Below, in pieces: positions 1 through 6,080 of a DNA stretch of 7,146 nucleotides. Numbering within the stretch: the first letter of the stretch is position 1; each line of letters opens with the position of its first letter. The notes under the pieces are model-generated. The model was not told the origin of the DNA. It saw nothing but the letters and a program-made list of their open reading frames with translations, and made no database searches. The stretch is from Flexistipes sp041694215. GTDB lineage: Bacteria; Chrysiogenota; Deferribacteres; Deferribacterales; Flexistipitaceae. Made by a program: the position numbers and the translations under genes. The stretch is taken from positions 1 to 7,146 of the forward strand of contig JASMTO010000063.1 of assembly GCA_041694215.1 (NCBI GenBank), read 5' to 3'.

Positions 1-26
1 CAAGAGTTCAAGTCTCGGTCCCGCTA
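1..26 (+). tRNA. 3' end of a tRNA gene (partial), or a tRNA-derived attachment-site remnant
   Basis: The first bases read as a T-loop (TTCAAGT, 7-13) flanked by GAG and CTC, then a 3' acceptor strand TCCCGCT and discriminator A26, followed by CAAG rather than an encoded CCA. The anticodon lies outside the window, so identity cannot be read. The CCCGCTA ending resembles bacterial initiator tRNA-Met, where positions 1 and 72 do not pair; this is an inference. Oddly, only three T-stem pairs form: A2 and A3 face G18 and G17, where CC would be expected. That fits a tRNA 3' fragment copied at an integration junction as well as it fits a complete tRNA. Confidence 0.55.
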
Positions 27-32
27 CAAGAT

Positions 33-61
33 AAAGCCTTTAAGTATAGACTAAAGGCTTT
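33..61 (+). terminator. Hairpin terminator between the tRNA end and the convergent ATPase gene
   Basis: AAAGCCTTTA (33-42) and TAAAGGCTTT (52-61) form a perfect 10-bp stem with a 9-base loop. A moderately T-rich tail follows on the + strand (65-71), so it suits termination of the tRNA transcript. It also lies 24 bases past the stop codon of the convergent - strand gene, but no U-tract follows the stem on that strand, so any action there would be weak. Confidence 0.5.
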
Positions 62-84
62 GTATCATTTTAAACAAATGGAAG

Positions 85-3000
85 CTATCCTAAATAAAGC
101 ATTATTTTTTCTATTAACTCTTCAAATGAGCGACCTTCTTTATTCCATATTTTACCGGAGACCTTTACCTTTCTTCTTGTGTCCTCAAATACAAGGTCAA
201 TATCATCATCACTATTCAGGAGTTTCTTTATTTCTTTGTTTTTCTTCACTACGTTTTTAAGCTTTTTTCCTAGCTCGAATTGTGTGATTAACTTGTCTTT
301 GATATAATTTGAAGTTGTTGGCGCACCTTTAATTGGCCTGACCAATACAGATATGACATAATTTCCTTCTTCAAATTGTTTGTAAGCTTTTTTCGCTTGA
401 GATGTTGACAGCCTTAGATAATCATTGTTATTTTTAGGTGATAGTGACTTTAATTCAATATAGAACGATTTATTATTAATTGGGTTTTTTATTATTATAT
501 CTTGATCACCTATGCCTTGATAATAAATCTCATAGGGTAAATTCAAAGATTTAAATGCATCTATAAAAGCGGCTTCAACTCCCTCCCCAATTTCTTTTTT
601 ATACTCGAAATCACTTTTTTCATCGAGTAATTGCCATGCGTAATTTTTAATCTCATTTAAATCAATTGATTTTGCTATTTGTGCAATTTCAGATAATTGA
701 GTTAGATTAACTCCTGATTCGGATATTGAAACTAAACTCCCAAGATCCTCTTTTGTTGAAAGTAATTTGACGAGATCTTTGCCGACTTTTTTATCTTCAA
801 GAGATATGTTAACAAGGATTCTGTCTTTTTCGTCTAGAAATGACTTAAAGTATTTTTCGGCTAGTAATGGATTTTGGGTGCACCAACTATTTAACCTTAA
901 AATTGAATCACTTTTACTCGGATAATTATTTTCTCGATTTAACTTTTGCAATTCAGATAGTATTTTATTTGCTAGTTCATCGAATTTCTTATTGTGGATA
1001 TTTAACTCTCTAAATTGATCATGAATTAATAATGAGTTCCAGTCTTCGTCGTTATTGAGATCGGAAAGAATGCAAATAAGTGTGTCATCCAATGGGGATT
1101 CCTCCGTTCCAAAACCTCTTATATCTTTTAATGGTAGAAATTCACCCCTTCGATTAGGTACAATATTACCATACTCCAAAAGATACTTATAGTCGTATAG
1201 TTTTTCAGTATTGAAAAGGTATTCTTTTAGCCAAGAAATCGGACTCTCTAATTCAAGTCCATTTAAAGAATGACTCTTTTCAATTTTATTATTTATAAGT
1301 TTTATGGTTTCACGCATTGCGAAATGAAAAGTGAATTTACTGCTTTCACTAATAATGATTTCATCGCACTCAAACCCAAAGAATTCTTTTGCCAGGAAAA
1401 ATAATCTTTTATGAATAGGATCATAATCATATGAAGGAAAAACCCTCAATATTTCTAAAAGGATTTTTTCAGAGTTAGTTTTATCACAAAAAGATTTTTG
1501 AATTACACCATGCTCGTTTTTTTCTGTTTCACTAAGGATGGCATTGATTTCTTCAGATATATCATTTACAGATTTTGAGGTCCTTAAATCTTCCAGTTTT
1601 ATTATATCTCTGTGTAATAAGATATTGTTCCAATCCTCTTTTAGTTCTTTTAAAATTGAAATAAAGTGATCGGGTATTATACCTTCATGTTCCGCAAATA
1701 AACCATCTTTAAATGATTTTAGTTGTCCTGAAATAGTAGGGATGACTTTGTATTTATCGAATAGTTTAACATTTTCAGTTTCAATAATGAAATTAAAGAG
1801 CTTATTTAACCAATCAATTTTTGAACCCTCATTAAAAGAAGTAAGTTTGTCAAGTTCACCTTTTGATTGTATGCTGTCTAATAAATCATTTAGTCCAAAG
1901 AAAATATTATCACCCCATGTTAAGAGCTCATTTGATGGGCCAATGTATTTATGCCACTTTTTTAAATCTTCTTTTCTACATACTTTTTGTACACCGATAA
2001 ATGCTGATACAATCTCCCAGAATACTTCATTTGTCTCATCGCTTCCATTTACTTTTGGTAAAATGGCTTCATTTATAGTCAAAAGCTTGCTATCAGTTTG
2101 AACAATTGGTTGTTCTACGAGAAAACTGCGATATCTACTTTGTATATTTTTTGTAAACCAGTCTTTAACGGATTTTCCATTTATCTGTTCAGGTATTCGA
2201 CTAATTGCTAAAGAACTTAGGTTACTAAACCCATTATTCAATATCCAGTTAATAAATGCCTTCGACTTATTGATAGTATATTCAAAAATATCTCGATTTT
2301 TTAAAGGCTTTTTTTCACTGCCTTCTAAAAAGACATTGTCTCGTCTTTCAGTAGGGTTAAATTTGGTTCCGTTAAGTATAAATGGAAAATAGAAATCCTC
2401 AGTGCCTACAAGTGGGAAGTCTTTGAAAAGGTTTGGTGATTTCTCATTAACGATTAATTTTCTTGATTCTAAACTGTCTATCTGAACTGCCAAATCAATT
2501 TCTTGGTTTCTCAGAAAAACAAAGTTGTAATCTTCAGCGTTTTCACCTGTTTTTTTTACGATTCTAGAATGAATTATCTTGTCAGTGCCATTAAGGTCGT
2601 CAATCTTTTGAAATGTTTTGCGTTGATATGTAATAACTTGGTTTTTTATTTGATCATCTACAATAACTTCTTTAATTTGATCATTAAGAAATATCATTGT
2701 TTGTGGAAGTGTGTTAGACAAATCTTCTAACCCAACTATTGCTGCTTCTTTTGATTTATTGCCAATTAATGGATATGTAAACTTTGTTGGTCTATCAATT
2801 TCAGTTCTGGTTTTGTGATAATTTACTATGCTTTCAAAGCCTTCTATATCTTCAAGTTTTTCAAACTCCTCTTTAATTGCAGGTATCAGTTCTTCAGATG
2901 TTTCCCCTTTTCTGTTTAATTCAATTTTAAATTTTTTTGGTGGCAATGGATGCTTTTCAACTATTCCTTCAATAGAAACTATGTCGGATAATAAATGCGT

Positions 3001-3345
3001 ACTTATAAATCCCGTGCCAAATTTTCCTGTTACTCTTCTGTTATTGCCACTTGAGGGTTTCCCATGGCTCACCTGTTGAATTAGACCAGTAATATTACCG
3101 ACTTCAAAGGGATCTCCATTATGACTGAAAATCAATGAGTTTTCATTTAAAGTAATGCCGATTGAAACTTGATTGTACTTATTAGGTGTATCTTTTGCGT
3201 TTTGCATTAATTCCCAAATCCATCGCCTTCTAGACTTTGTTCGTTCTTCACGAATACTATCCAGCTTTTCAATTACTTTGTCTGCTGTCAATTTATAATT
3301 GTTGTAATCTTTACTTGAAATAACTTCTTCTCTGTATCCTTCCAT
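85..3345 (-). CDS. GHKL (Hsp90/sacsin-like) ATPase with C-terminal PD-(D/E)XK nuclease-like domain; candidate anti-phage or restriction protein
   Basis: This 1086-residue, probably cytosolic protein starts at ATG 3343-3345 and stops at TAG 85-87. Residues 20-130 carry Bergerat-fold ATPase motifs: N-box ELMQNAKD (45-52), an N-G-x-P-F box (76-80), lid-like QVSHGKPSS (91-99) and glycine box GKFGTGF (107-113). PFILNGTKF (321-329) followed by PTERRDN is a segment I associate with sacsin-type proteins. Residues about 340-900 are a large helical region of unknown function. The C-terminus resembles DUF3883/NO VEIN or other PD-(D/E)XK folds: E921/E924 in a helix, D949 in GDQDIII, ExK at E964-K966, and Q983 in a following helix. 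There is no signal peptide or membrane segment. Proteins with ATPase plus nuclease often act in defence against foreign DNA; no named system can be assigned here. The gene is markedly AT-rich, stands alone and lies beside a tRNA end, all suggesting transfer. No methyltransferase or helicase partner is visible. Confidence 0.9.
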   Translation of the reverse strand: MEGYREEVISSKDYNNYKLTADKVIEKLDSIREERTKSRRRWIWELMQNAKDTPNKYNQVSIGITLNENSLIFSHNGDPFEVGNITGLIQQVSHGKPSSGNNRRVTGKFGTGFISTHLLSDIVSIEGIVEKHPLPPKKFKIELNRKGETSEELIPAIKEEFEKLEDIEGFESIVNYHKTRTEIDRPTKFTYPLIGNKSKEAAIVGLEDLSNTLPQTMIFLNDQIKEVIVDDQIKNQVITYQRKTFQKIDDLNGTDKIIHSRIVKKTGENAEDYNFVFLRNQEIDLAVQIDSLESRKLIVNEKSPNLFKDFPLVGTEDFYFPFILNGTKFNPTERRDNVFLEGSEKKPLKNRDIFEYTINKSKAFINWILNNGFSNLSSLAISRIPEQINGKSVKDWFTKNIQSRYRSFLVEQPIVQTDSKLLTINEAILPKVNGSDETNEVFWEIVSAFIGVQKVCRKEDLKKWHKYIGPSNELLTWGDNIFFGLNDLLDSIQSKGELDKLTSFNEGSKIDWLNKLFNFIIETENVKLFDKYKVIPTISGQLKSFKDGLFAEHEGIIPDHFISILKELKEDWNNILLHRDIIKLEDLRTSKSVNDISEEINAILSETEKNEHGVIQKSFCDKTNSEKILLEILRVFPSYDYDPIHKRLFFLAKEFFGFECDEIIISESSKFTFHFAMRETIKLINNKIEKSHSLNGLELESPISWLKEYLFNTEKLYDYKYLLEYGNIVPNRRGEFLPLKDIRGFGTEESPLDDTLICILSDLNNDEDWNSLLIHDQFRELNIHNKKFDELANKILSELQKLNRENNYPSKSDSILRLNSWCTQNPLLAEKYFKSFLDEKDRILVNISLEDKKVGKDLVKLLSTKEDLGSLVSISESGVNLTQLSEIAQIAKSIDLNEIKNYAWQLLDEKSDFEYKKEIGEGVEAAFIDAFKSLNLPYEIYYQGIGDQDIIIKNPINNKSFYIELKSLSPKNNNDYLRLSTSQAKKAYKQFEEGNYVISVLVRPIKGAPTTSNYIKDKLITQFELGKKLKNVVKKNKEIKKLLNSDDDIDLVFEDTRRKVKVSGKIWNKEGRSFEELIEKIMLYLG

Positions 3346-3457
3346 AATCTATGTTGTTTATTTTGTAGAGTTATTCTATGCCGCTATTAATAATATTTTC
3401 ACTTACTGTTTCTTTTTTAATAATTGCCCAATAAACATAAAAGAATCACAACTTGAT

Positions 3458-3490
3458 AATTGTAAATTATTATGCGTAATAATTACAATT
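3458..3490 (-). promoter_or_regulatory. Long AT-only hairpin or dyad in the leader of the ATPase-nuclease gene
   Basis: AATTGTAAATTATTA (3458-3472) and TAATAATTACAATT (3477-3490) pair over 14 bp with one bulged A and a 4-base loop. It lies between the predicted promoter and the start codon, so it would be transcribed as a 5' UTR hairpin. As double-stranded DNA it could equally be a dyad operator. No U-tract follows in the direction of transcription, so it is not a typical terminator. Confidence 0.45.
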
Positions 3491-3532
3491 GTTTGTCTTA
3501 GACTTCAAGGAATGTCTGTTTTATCTTTATTG

Positions 3533-3563
3533 CAAATATATTAAATTTAGTGGATGCGCCAAA
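3533..3563 (-). promoter_or_regulatory. Bacteroidota-type promoter for the ATPase-nuclease gene
   Basis: Read on the - strand, TTTG (3563-3560) is followed by exactly 19 bases and then TATATTTG (3540-3533). This matches the Bacteroidetes pattern of a TTTG -33 element plus a TAnnTTTG -7 element. Transcription would begin near 3526-3528, leaving a leader of about 180 nt before the ATG at 3345. No better box lies closer to the gene. Confidence 0.6.
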
Positions 3564-3698
3564 TGGCCTAATAAATTTGAATTATTTCATTTATTTTAAT
3601 AAGAGATTGGTATTCTTTAGTGCTTTTTAAACCTATACAAATAAATATATAAAAAATAAATATAAATAAACATAACATATAGTGATTGCTAGTCTATA

Positions 3699-3714
3699 AG
3701 TTGTTAAAACAACT
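3699..3714. repeat. Short inverted repeat
   Basis: AGTTGTT and AACAACT are perfect 7-base inverted arms separated by AA. The element lies in a gene-free AT-rich stretch between the ATPase gene's promoter and the first small RNA-like unit. It has no U-tract on either strand, so an operator or a chance dyad are both possible. Confidence 0.3.
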
Positions 3715-3752
3715 CATTTATTAAGATAAGTAAAACGGAGTCATCAGAATTC

Positions 3753-3785
3753 AAAAAAACCTGCCGTCTCATGAGCGGCAGGTTT
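3753..3785 (-). terminator. Intrinsic terminator of small RNA unit 1
   Basis: The arms AAACCTGCCG (3757-3766) and CGGCAGGTTT (3776-3785) pair perfectly over 10 bp, and the loop can pair further (CTC with GAG). On the - strand the stem runs into seven T's, a canonical Rho-independent terminator. Confidence 0.8.
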
Positions 3786-3839
3786 CATTTAAAAATCATG
3801 GAAAGACCGGTGCTTTCTTAACACCATCTGTTTTTATAT
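3753..3839 (-). ncRNA. Candidate small RNA, unit 1 (isolated copy)
   Basis: A - strand unit bounded by TAAATTTG (3852-3845) and a strong terminator (3785-3753) would give a transcript of about 87 nt. The only ATG-led frame in the middle is four codons long, so it is not obviously coding. A small hairpin, GAAAG with CTTTC around a 7-base loop, sits directly before a CCATGATT motif (3801-3794), the same order as in unit 2. No -33 TTTG is visible, so the promoter is weaker than unit 2's. It lies downstream of the DUF3124 gene and could in part act as that gene's terminator. The transcript and any function are inferred. Confidence 0.45.
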
Positions 3840-3844
3840 CAACA

Positions 3845-3852
3845 CAAATTTA
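3845..3852 (-). promoter_or_regulatory. TAnnTTTG -7 box of small RNA unit 1
   Basis: TAAATTTG on the - strand is identical to the boxes before units 2 and 4 and before the DUF3124 gene. It places a start near 3838-3840. No -33 element is seen at the usual distance, so confidence rests on its position relative to the terminator. Confidence 0.4.
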
Positions 3853-3958
3853 CAAAATAGCAGCAGTAATTCTTAAAAACCTGGGTCTTTTTCAGCAAAA
3901 AATAAATCTTTTATTATTGGGTTAAACGTTGATGTTTCTGATACCGGTAAATTCAAAA

Positions 3959-4471
3959 TCACTCTTTCAGGTGCACCCCTCTTGTTGTGAATGAAAGTCC
4001 TTGCTGGCCATGTGTTGATATCATAACTGCTTCAAATAATGGTAGATTGCACTCGCTTTTTGAGCCCCATTTAAACATAAAATTAGCTCCTGAACCTCCT
4101 TCTGTGTCTTTTTCAGCAATAACTATTTCAATGGTTTCCATGGGTTTGATAAAGATGGGGTCGTTAATGTATTGCCTGATATTGTGGCCTTTTGTATTGT
4201 AATAATCGGCTTTAAGAAGGTAAATGGAATCTGTTTCTGAGGTGTTGCGAATACTTACAGTAATAGTAAGGTCGAAGGTTCTTTTATCATACCGGTGGTA
4301 AATATGCGAATATACGGGGAGATAGGTTTTACCCGTAAGAATATTTTCCTGAGCCAGTGATTCCGTTTTTCGGTTTTCCCAACTGATTTTTTCATAGTGG
4401 GTATCATTATTTTCAGTTTGGCAAGCTGACAGAGCGATGAATAGAACAGTTATCTTTATAAGTGTTTTCAT
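3959..4471 (-). CDS. DUF3124 family lipoprotein
   Basis: A 170-residue protein from ATG 4469-4471 to TGA 3959-3961. Residues 1-17 are a lipoprotein signal: MK, a hydrophobic stretch, then lipobox LSAC with C17 as the acylated cysteine, so it should be anchored in the cell envelope. The mature part matches DUF3124 as I know it: YLPVYSHIYH (50-59), TVSIRNT (71-77), GGSGANFMFKW (115-125) and EAVMISTHGQQG (147-158), predicted mostly beta. The family's function is unknown. The frame stays open upstream to a TTG at 4492, but that TTG lies inside the promoter -7 box and would place residues ahead of the signal peptide, so ATG 4471 is preferred. It appears monocistronic; the nearest downstream strong terminator is that of small RNA unit 1, about 170 bases on. 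Confidence 0.85.
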   Translation of the reverse strand: MKTLIKITVLFIALSACQTENNDTHYEKISWENRKTESLAQENILTGKTYLPVYSHIYHRYDKRTFDLTITVSIRNTSETDSIYLLKADYYNTKGHNIRQYINDPIFIKPMETIEIVIAEKDTEGGSGANFMFKWGSKSECNLPLFEAVMISTHGQQGLSFTTRGVHLKE

Positions 4472-4489
4472 TATGTGAGCGTTTGTTCT

Positions 4490-4497
4490 CAAATTTA
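4490..4497 (-). promoter_or_regulatory. TAnnTTTG -7 box of the DUF3124 lipoprotein gene
   Basis: TAAATTTG on the - strand ends 18 bases before the ATG at 4471, so the predicted start near 4483-4485 gives a leader of only about 12 nt. This overlap rules out the TTG at 4492 as a translation start. No clear -33 TTTG is found at 19-21 bases. Confidence 0.45.
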
Positions 4498-4619
4498 CAC
4501 TTTTTACAGCATATTCATTTTCTAAATCATGATTGTCTGATAAAAATCAAAACATGAATTTTAGCATCAAAAGATCTTGTCTTACCCCACTAAAGCAAAG
4601 TTTTCATTAGTAGACTCTT

Positions 4620-4800
4620 TGTCTGCACCCCACACCATGGTTTCTACCGTTCCGCCTGAACCCGGCTTAGGGTTTCAAAAAGAGTGTTGACTCACGGCGG
4701 TGGGAGGGTGGCGGGTTTTCAGCCCCGGGTTGCGGACCAGTTCCTGACCCGGGGTTATTGATATTTGACCCTTTTCGGGGTCCGGGTTTGTGTTGAGAGT
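4620..4800. other. GC-rich non-coding patch with CCCGG-type repeats and a G-tract cluster
   Basis: Between two AT-rich stretches the base composition rises sharply. The patch contains several variants of an ACCCGGGG-like word (near 4664, 4723, 4747 and 4780), a perfect inverted pair CCCCGGGT/ACCCGGGG (4723-4730, 4747-4754), and GACCC/GGGTC arms around TTTTCG (4767-4782). A run of closely spaced G-tracts occupies 4696-4715 on the + strand. No convincing coding frame is present. It may be a remnant of an interspersed or mobile element, but no transposase or terminal repeats are visible. Confidence 0.35.
4723..4754. repeat. GC-rich inverted repeat
   Basis: CCCCGGGT (4723-4730) and ACCCGGGG (4747-4754) are perfect 8-base arms separated by 16 bases. 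No U-tract follows on either strand, so it is not a standard terminator. Confidence 0.5.
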
Positions 4801-4821
4801 AAAGAATTAAAGGACTGGCAC

Positions 4822-4853
4822 AAAAAAACCTGCCGTCCCATGACCGGCAGGTT
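4822..4853 (-). terminator. Intrinsic terminator of small RNA unit 2
   Basis: AACCTGCCG (4827-4835) pairs perfectly with CGGCAGGTT (4845-4853); seven T's follow on the - strand. The arms are the same as in unit 1, while the loop differs. Confidence 0.8.
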
Positions 4854-4918
4854 CCTCAACATAATCTTAAACTTAAAACAATTCAATCATGGAGTATCAA
4901 TAACTCCGAAATCAATTC
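4822..4918 (-). ncRNA. Candidate small RNA, unit 2 (tandem array)
   Basis: This is the best supported unit: a full TTTG-N19-TAAATTTG promoter (4954-4924), then about 97 nt ending in a 9-bp GC-rich terminator with a T7 tract (4853-4822). Inside, GGAGT and ACTCC pair around a 7-base loop and lead straight into CCATGATT (4892-4885), matching the order in unit 1. The only ATG-led frame has five codons. The segment beside the terminator (CTCAACATAAT, 4855-4865) recurs in unit 4. It may be a trans-acting RNA or a repeated untranslated element; no target is apparent. Confidence 0.55.
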
Positions 4919-4923
4919 ATCAC

Positions 4924-4954
4924 CAAATTTAAGAAAATATTTTCTTTGTTCAAA
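4924..4954 (-). promoter_or_regulatory. Promoter of small RNA unit 2
   Basis: On the - strand, TTTG (4954-4951), 19 bases, then TAAATTTG (4931-4924). The spacing is identical to that of the promoter before the ATPase-nuclease gene, which supports both predictions. Confidence 0.6.
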
Positions 4955-4979
4955 TTACTTTTCCTTTTTTGGATTACAT

Positions 4980-5010
4980 AAAAAAACCTGCCGCCGATAA
5001 GCGACAGGTT
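4980..5010 (-). terminator. Intrinsic terminator of small RNA unit 3
   Basis: AACCTGCCGC (4985-4994) pairs with GCGACAGGTT (5001-5010) with a single C-A mismatch, and seven T's follow on the - strand. It is a diverged copy of the arms in units 1 and 2. Confidence 0.75.
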
Positions 5011-5077
5011 ACACTAATTAAAACCCCATAATTCATGGTATATACATGGCTCTTTTCACACCTCATTGAACCACATC
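4980..5077 (-). ncRNA. Candidate small RNA, unit 3 (tandem array)
   Basis: It has the same layout as unit 2: a -7 box TATTTTTG (5090-5083), about 98 nt, and a GC-rich terminator with a T7 tract (5010-4980). CCATGAAT (5038-5031) matches the CCATGATT motif of units 1 and 2 at seven of eight positions. The frame opened by its ATG runs into the terminator stem, so it is unlikely to be coding. The -7 box lies 159 bases from unit 2's and 160 from unit 4's, which fits tandem duplication. No -33 TTTG is seen at the normal spacing. Confidence 0.45.
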
Positions 5078-5082
5078 TTTAG

Positions 5083-5090
5083 CAAAAATA
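5083..5090 (-). promoter_or_regulatory. TAnnTTTG -7 box of small RNA unit 3
   Basis: TATTTTTG on the - strand fits the consensus and sits about 103 bases from the end of its terminator, as in the sister units. The -33 element is not recognisable. Confidence 0.35.
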
Positions 5091-5133
5091 AGCAACCCTG
5101 AACAATTTTAAAACAGGTTTGGATTATTTTTTC

Positions 5134-5166
5134 AAAAAAAATCCTGCCGCTTTTTGGGCGGCAGGA
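5134..5166 (-). terminator. Intrinsic terminator of small RNA unit 4, possibly shared with the upstream helical-protein gene
   Basis: TCCTGCCGC (5142-5150) pairs perfectly with GCGGCAGGA (5158-5166) around a 7-base loop, and eight T's follow on the - strand. It is the first strong terminator downstream of the gene at 5301-5996. Confidence 0.8.
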
Positions 5167-5237
5167 CTCAACATAATACTAACTCCTAATTTAACATTAA
5201 CCACTTATTCAATCAAATAAAAACCCCTATTGACTGG
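5134..5237 (-). ncRNA. Candidate small RNA, unit 4 (tandem array, diverged)
   Basis: A -7 box TAAATTTG (5250-5243), with a TTG 21 bases upstream (5274-5272), precedes about 104 nt ending in a 9-bp terminator with a T8 tract (5166-5134). It shares CTCAACATAAT (5168-5178) beside the hairpin with unit 2 but lacks the CCATGATT motif, so it is the most diverged member. It starts about 65 bases past the stop codon of the 5301-5996 gene, so transcripts of that gene could also end here. Confidence 0.45.
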
Positions 5238-5242
5238 AGCTT

Positions 5243-5274
5243 CAAATTTACAAAAGAACCGGATAATTTCACAA
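5243..5274 (-). promoter_or_regulatory. Promoter of small RNA unit 4
   Basis: On the - strand, TTG (5274-5272), 21 bases, then TAAATTTG (5250-5243). The -7 box is exact; the -33 element is partial and slightly far. Confidence 0.45.
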
Positions 5275-5300
5275 CCTTCAGGTAAAAATAATTTGATTTT

Positions 5301-5996
5301 TTAAGAGGTGACTAAATCATCGGGAGCATCTACGCTGCCTTTGGGTTTGGGCAGCAGGTAGCGCTCCAGCCGCGCCGGATCATCTGAATAGATAATCTGT
5401 GCTATTTCGCTGATGGGCACCAACAGCTTATAGAGCTCGTTCAGTTTCTCGACACGCTCCTGGGTATAGAGGCCACGGTCTTTTTTGAACTTTTCCTGCT
5501 CCATGTTGGCCTGGCGCAGTGCGTCGGCTTTGTCGGGCAGCGAAGTAATGATGGCCTCGTTGCAGCCGGCCGCCACCAGCTCGGCCTGGTACTTCTGCGC
5601 TGTCTGGGCCAGCGAGTCCATAAACAGCACCATCTTAGCCTGGTTGTTGCGTACCTTACGGATGTCGTTCAGTCCAAACTGGTTTTGAACCGCCGTATTG
5701 CCATCGAAGGCTTTGCGCGTGAAAAATGCGATGGTGCGGAAGGCATTGCTGCACTCGCCCAGCGCTTCATTCAGGTTTTGGGTTTTCTCTACCTGCTCGT
5801 CAATGATGACCTGGTCTGACTTTACTGACAATACATTGTCGATAGCCGTACCGATGGTGGCCGGGTATTCGGCACTCAATGTGTTGTCGAAAGCCGTAAA
5901 ATCACCAATGTCCTCAGGAAGAGTCGCCTTTACAGTGTCAGCGTGCTCGATCATATCCGCATCGCTCACAGCAAATAATCTTTCGTTTTTTGACAT
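5301..5996 (-). CDS. Conserved helical protein of unknown function
   Basis: A 231-residue protein from ATG 5994-5996 to TAA 5301-5303. It is rich in Ala, Glu, Lys, Leu and Gln with few glycines and reads as a soluble alpha-helical bundle. There is no signal peptide, membrane segment or recognisable catalytic motif. Notable stretches are FTRKAFDGNTAVQNQFGLND (residues 92-111), EQEKFKKDRG near 168-177, and EIAQIIYSDDPARL near 198-211; a Lys/Pro- then Asp-rich tail closes the protein. I associate this type with a family found, often in several copies, in Bacteroidota; that is memory, not a search. Codon use is clearly GC-richer at third positions than in the ATPase gene, suggesting different histories or stronger expression. 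The only promoter hint is TAAATTTC (6118-6111), one base off consensus. Confidence 0.9.
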   Translation of the reverse strand: MSKNERLFAVSDADMIEHADTVKATLPEDIGDFTAFDNTLSAEYPATIGTAIDNVLSVKSDQVIIDEQVEKTQNLNEALGECSNAFRTIAFFTRKAFDGNTAVQNQFGLNDIRKVRNNQAKMVLFMDSLAQTAQKYQAELVAAGCNEAIITSLPDKADALRQANMEQEKFKKDRGLYTQERVEKLNELYKLLVPISEIAQIIYSDDPARLERYLLPKPKGSVDAPDDLVTS

Positions 5997-6032
5997 TTAA
6001 TTAAGATTTTGATGATTAATAAAAAATTCAGG

Positions 6033-6043
6033 GAGACGGTCTC
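6033..6043. repeat. Short palindrome upstream of the helical-protein gene
   Basis: GAGAC and GTCTC are perfect 5-base arms around a single G, 37 bases upstream of the start codon at 5996. It could be a regulator-binding dyad in the leader, but at this length chance is a fair explanation. Confidence 0.25.
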
Positions 6044-6080
6044 ATCTCATTCCGGTTTGCTGACCTCTGAATCTCAGTGA

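Noticed and set aside
1742..2101. 119-codon + strand frame, and similar frames at 2503-2730 and 2828-3079
   Set aside because: They lie opposite the long, motif-bearing ATPase-nuclease frame and have Ser/Leu/Phe-rich translations typical of antisense shadows.
4472..4492. Extended start (TTG) for the lipoprotein gene, adding seven residues
   Set aside because: The TTG lies inside the TAAATTTG promoter box and would place MRTNAHI ahead of a normal lipoprotein signal; ATG 4471 gives a typical signal peptide.
4885..4892. Leader peptide starting at the ATG of CCATGATT in the small RNA units
   Set aside because: The frames are four and five codons in units 1 and 2, run into the terminator in unit 3 and the motif is missing in unit 4; the peptides share nothing beyond the first residues.
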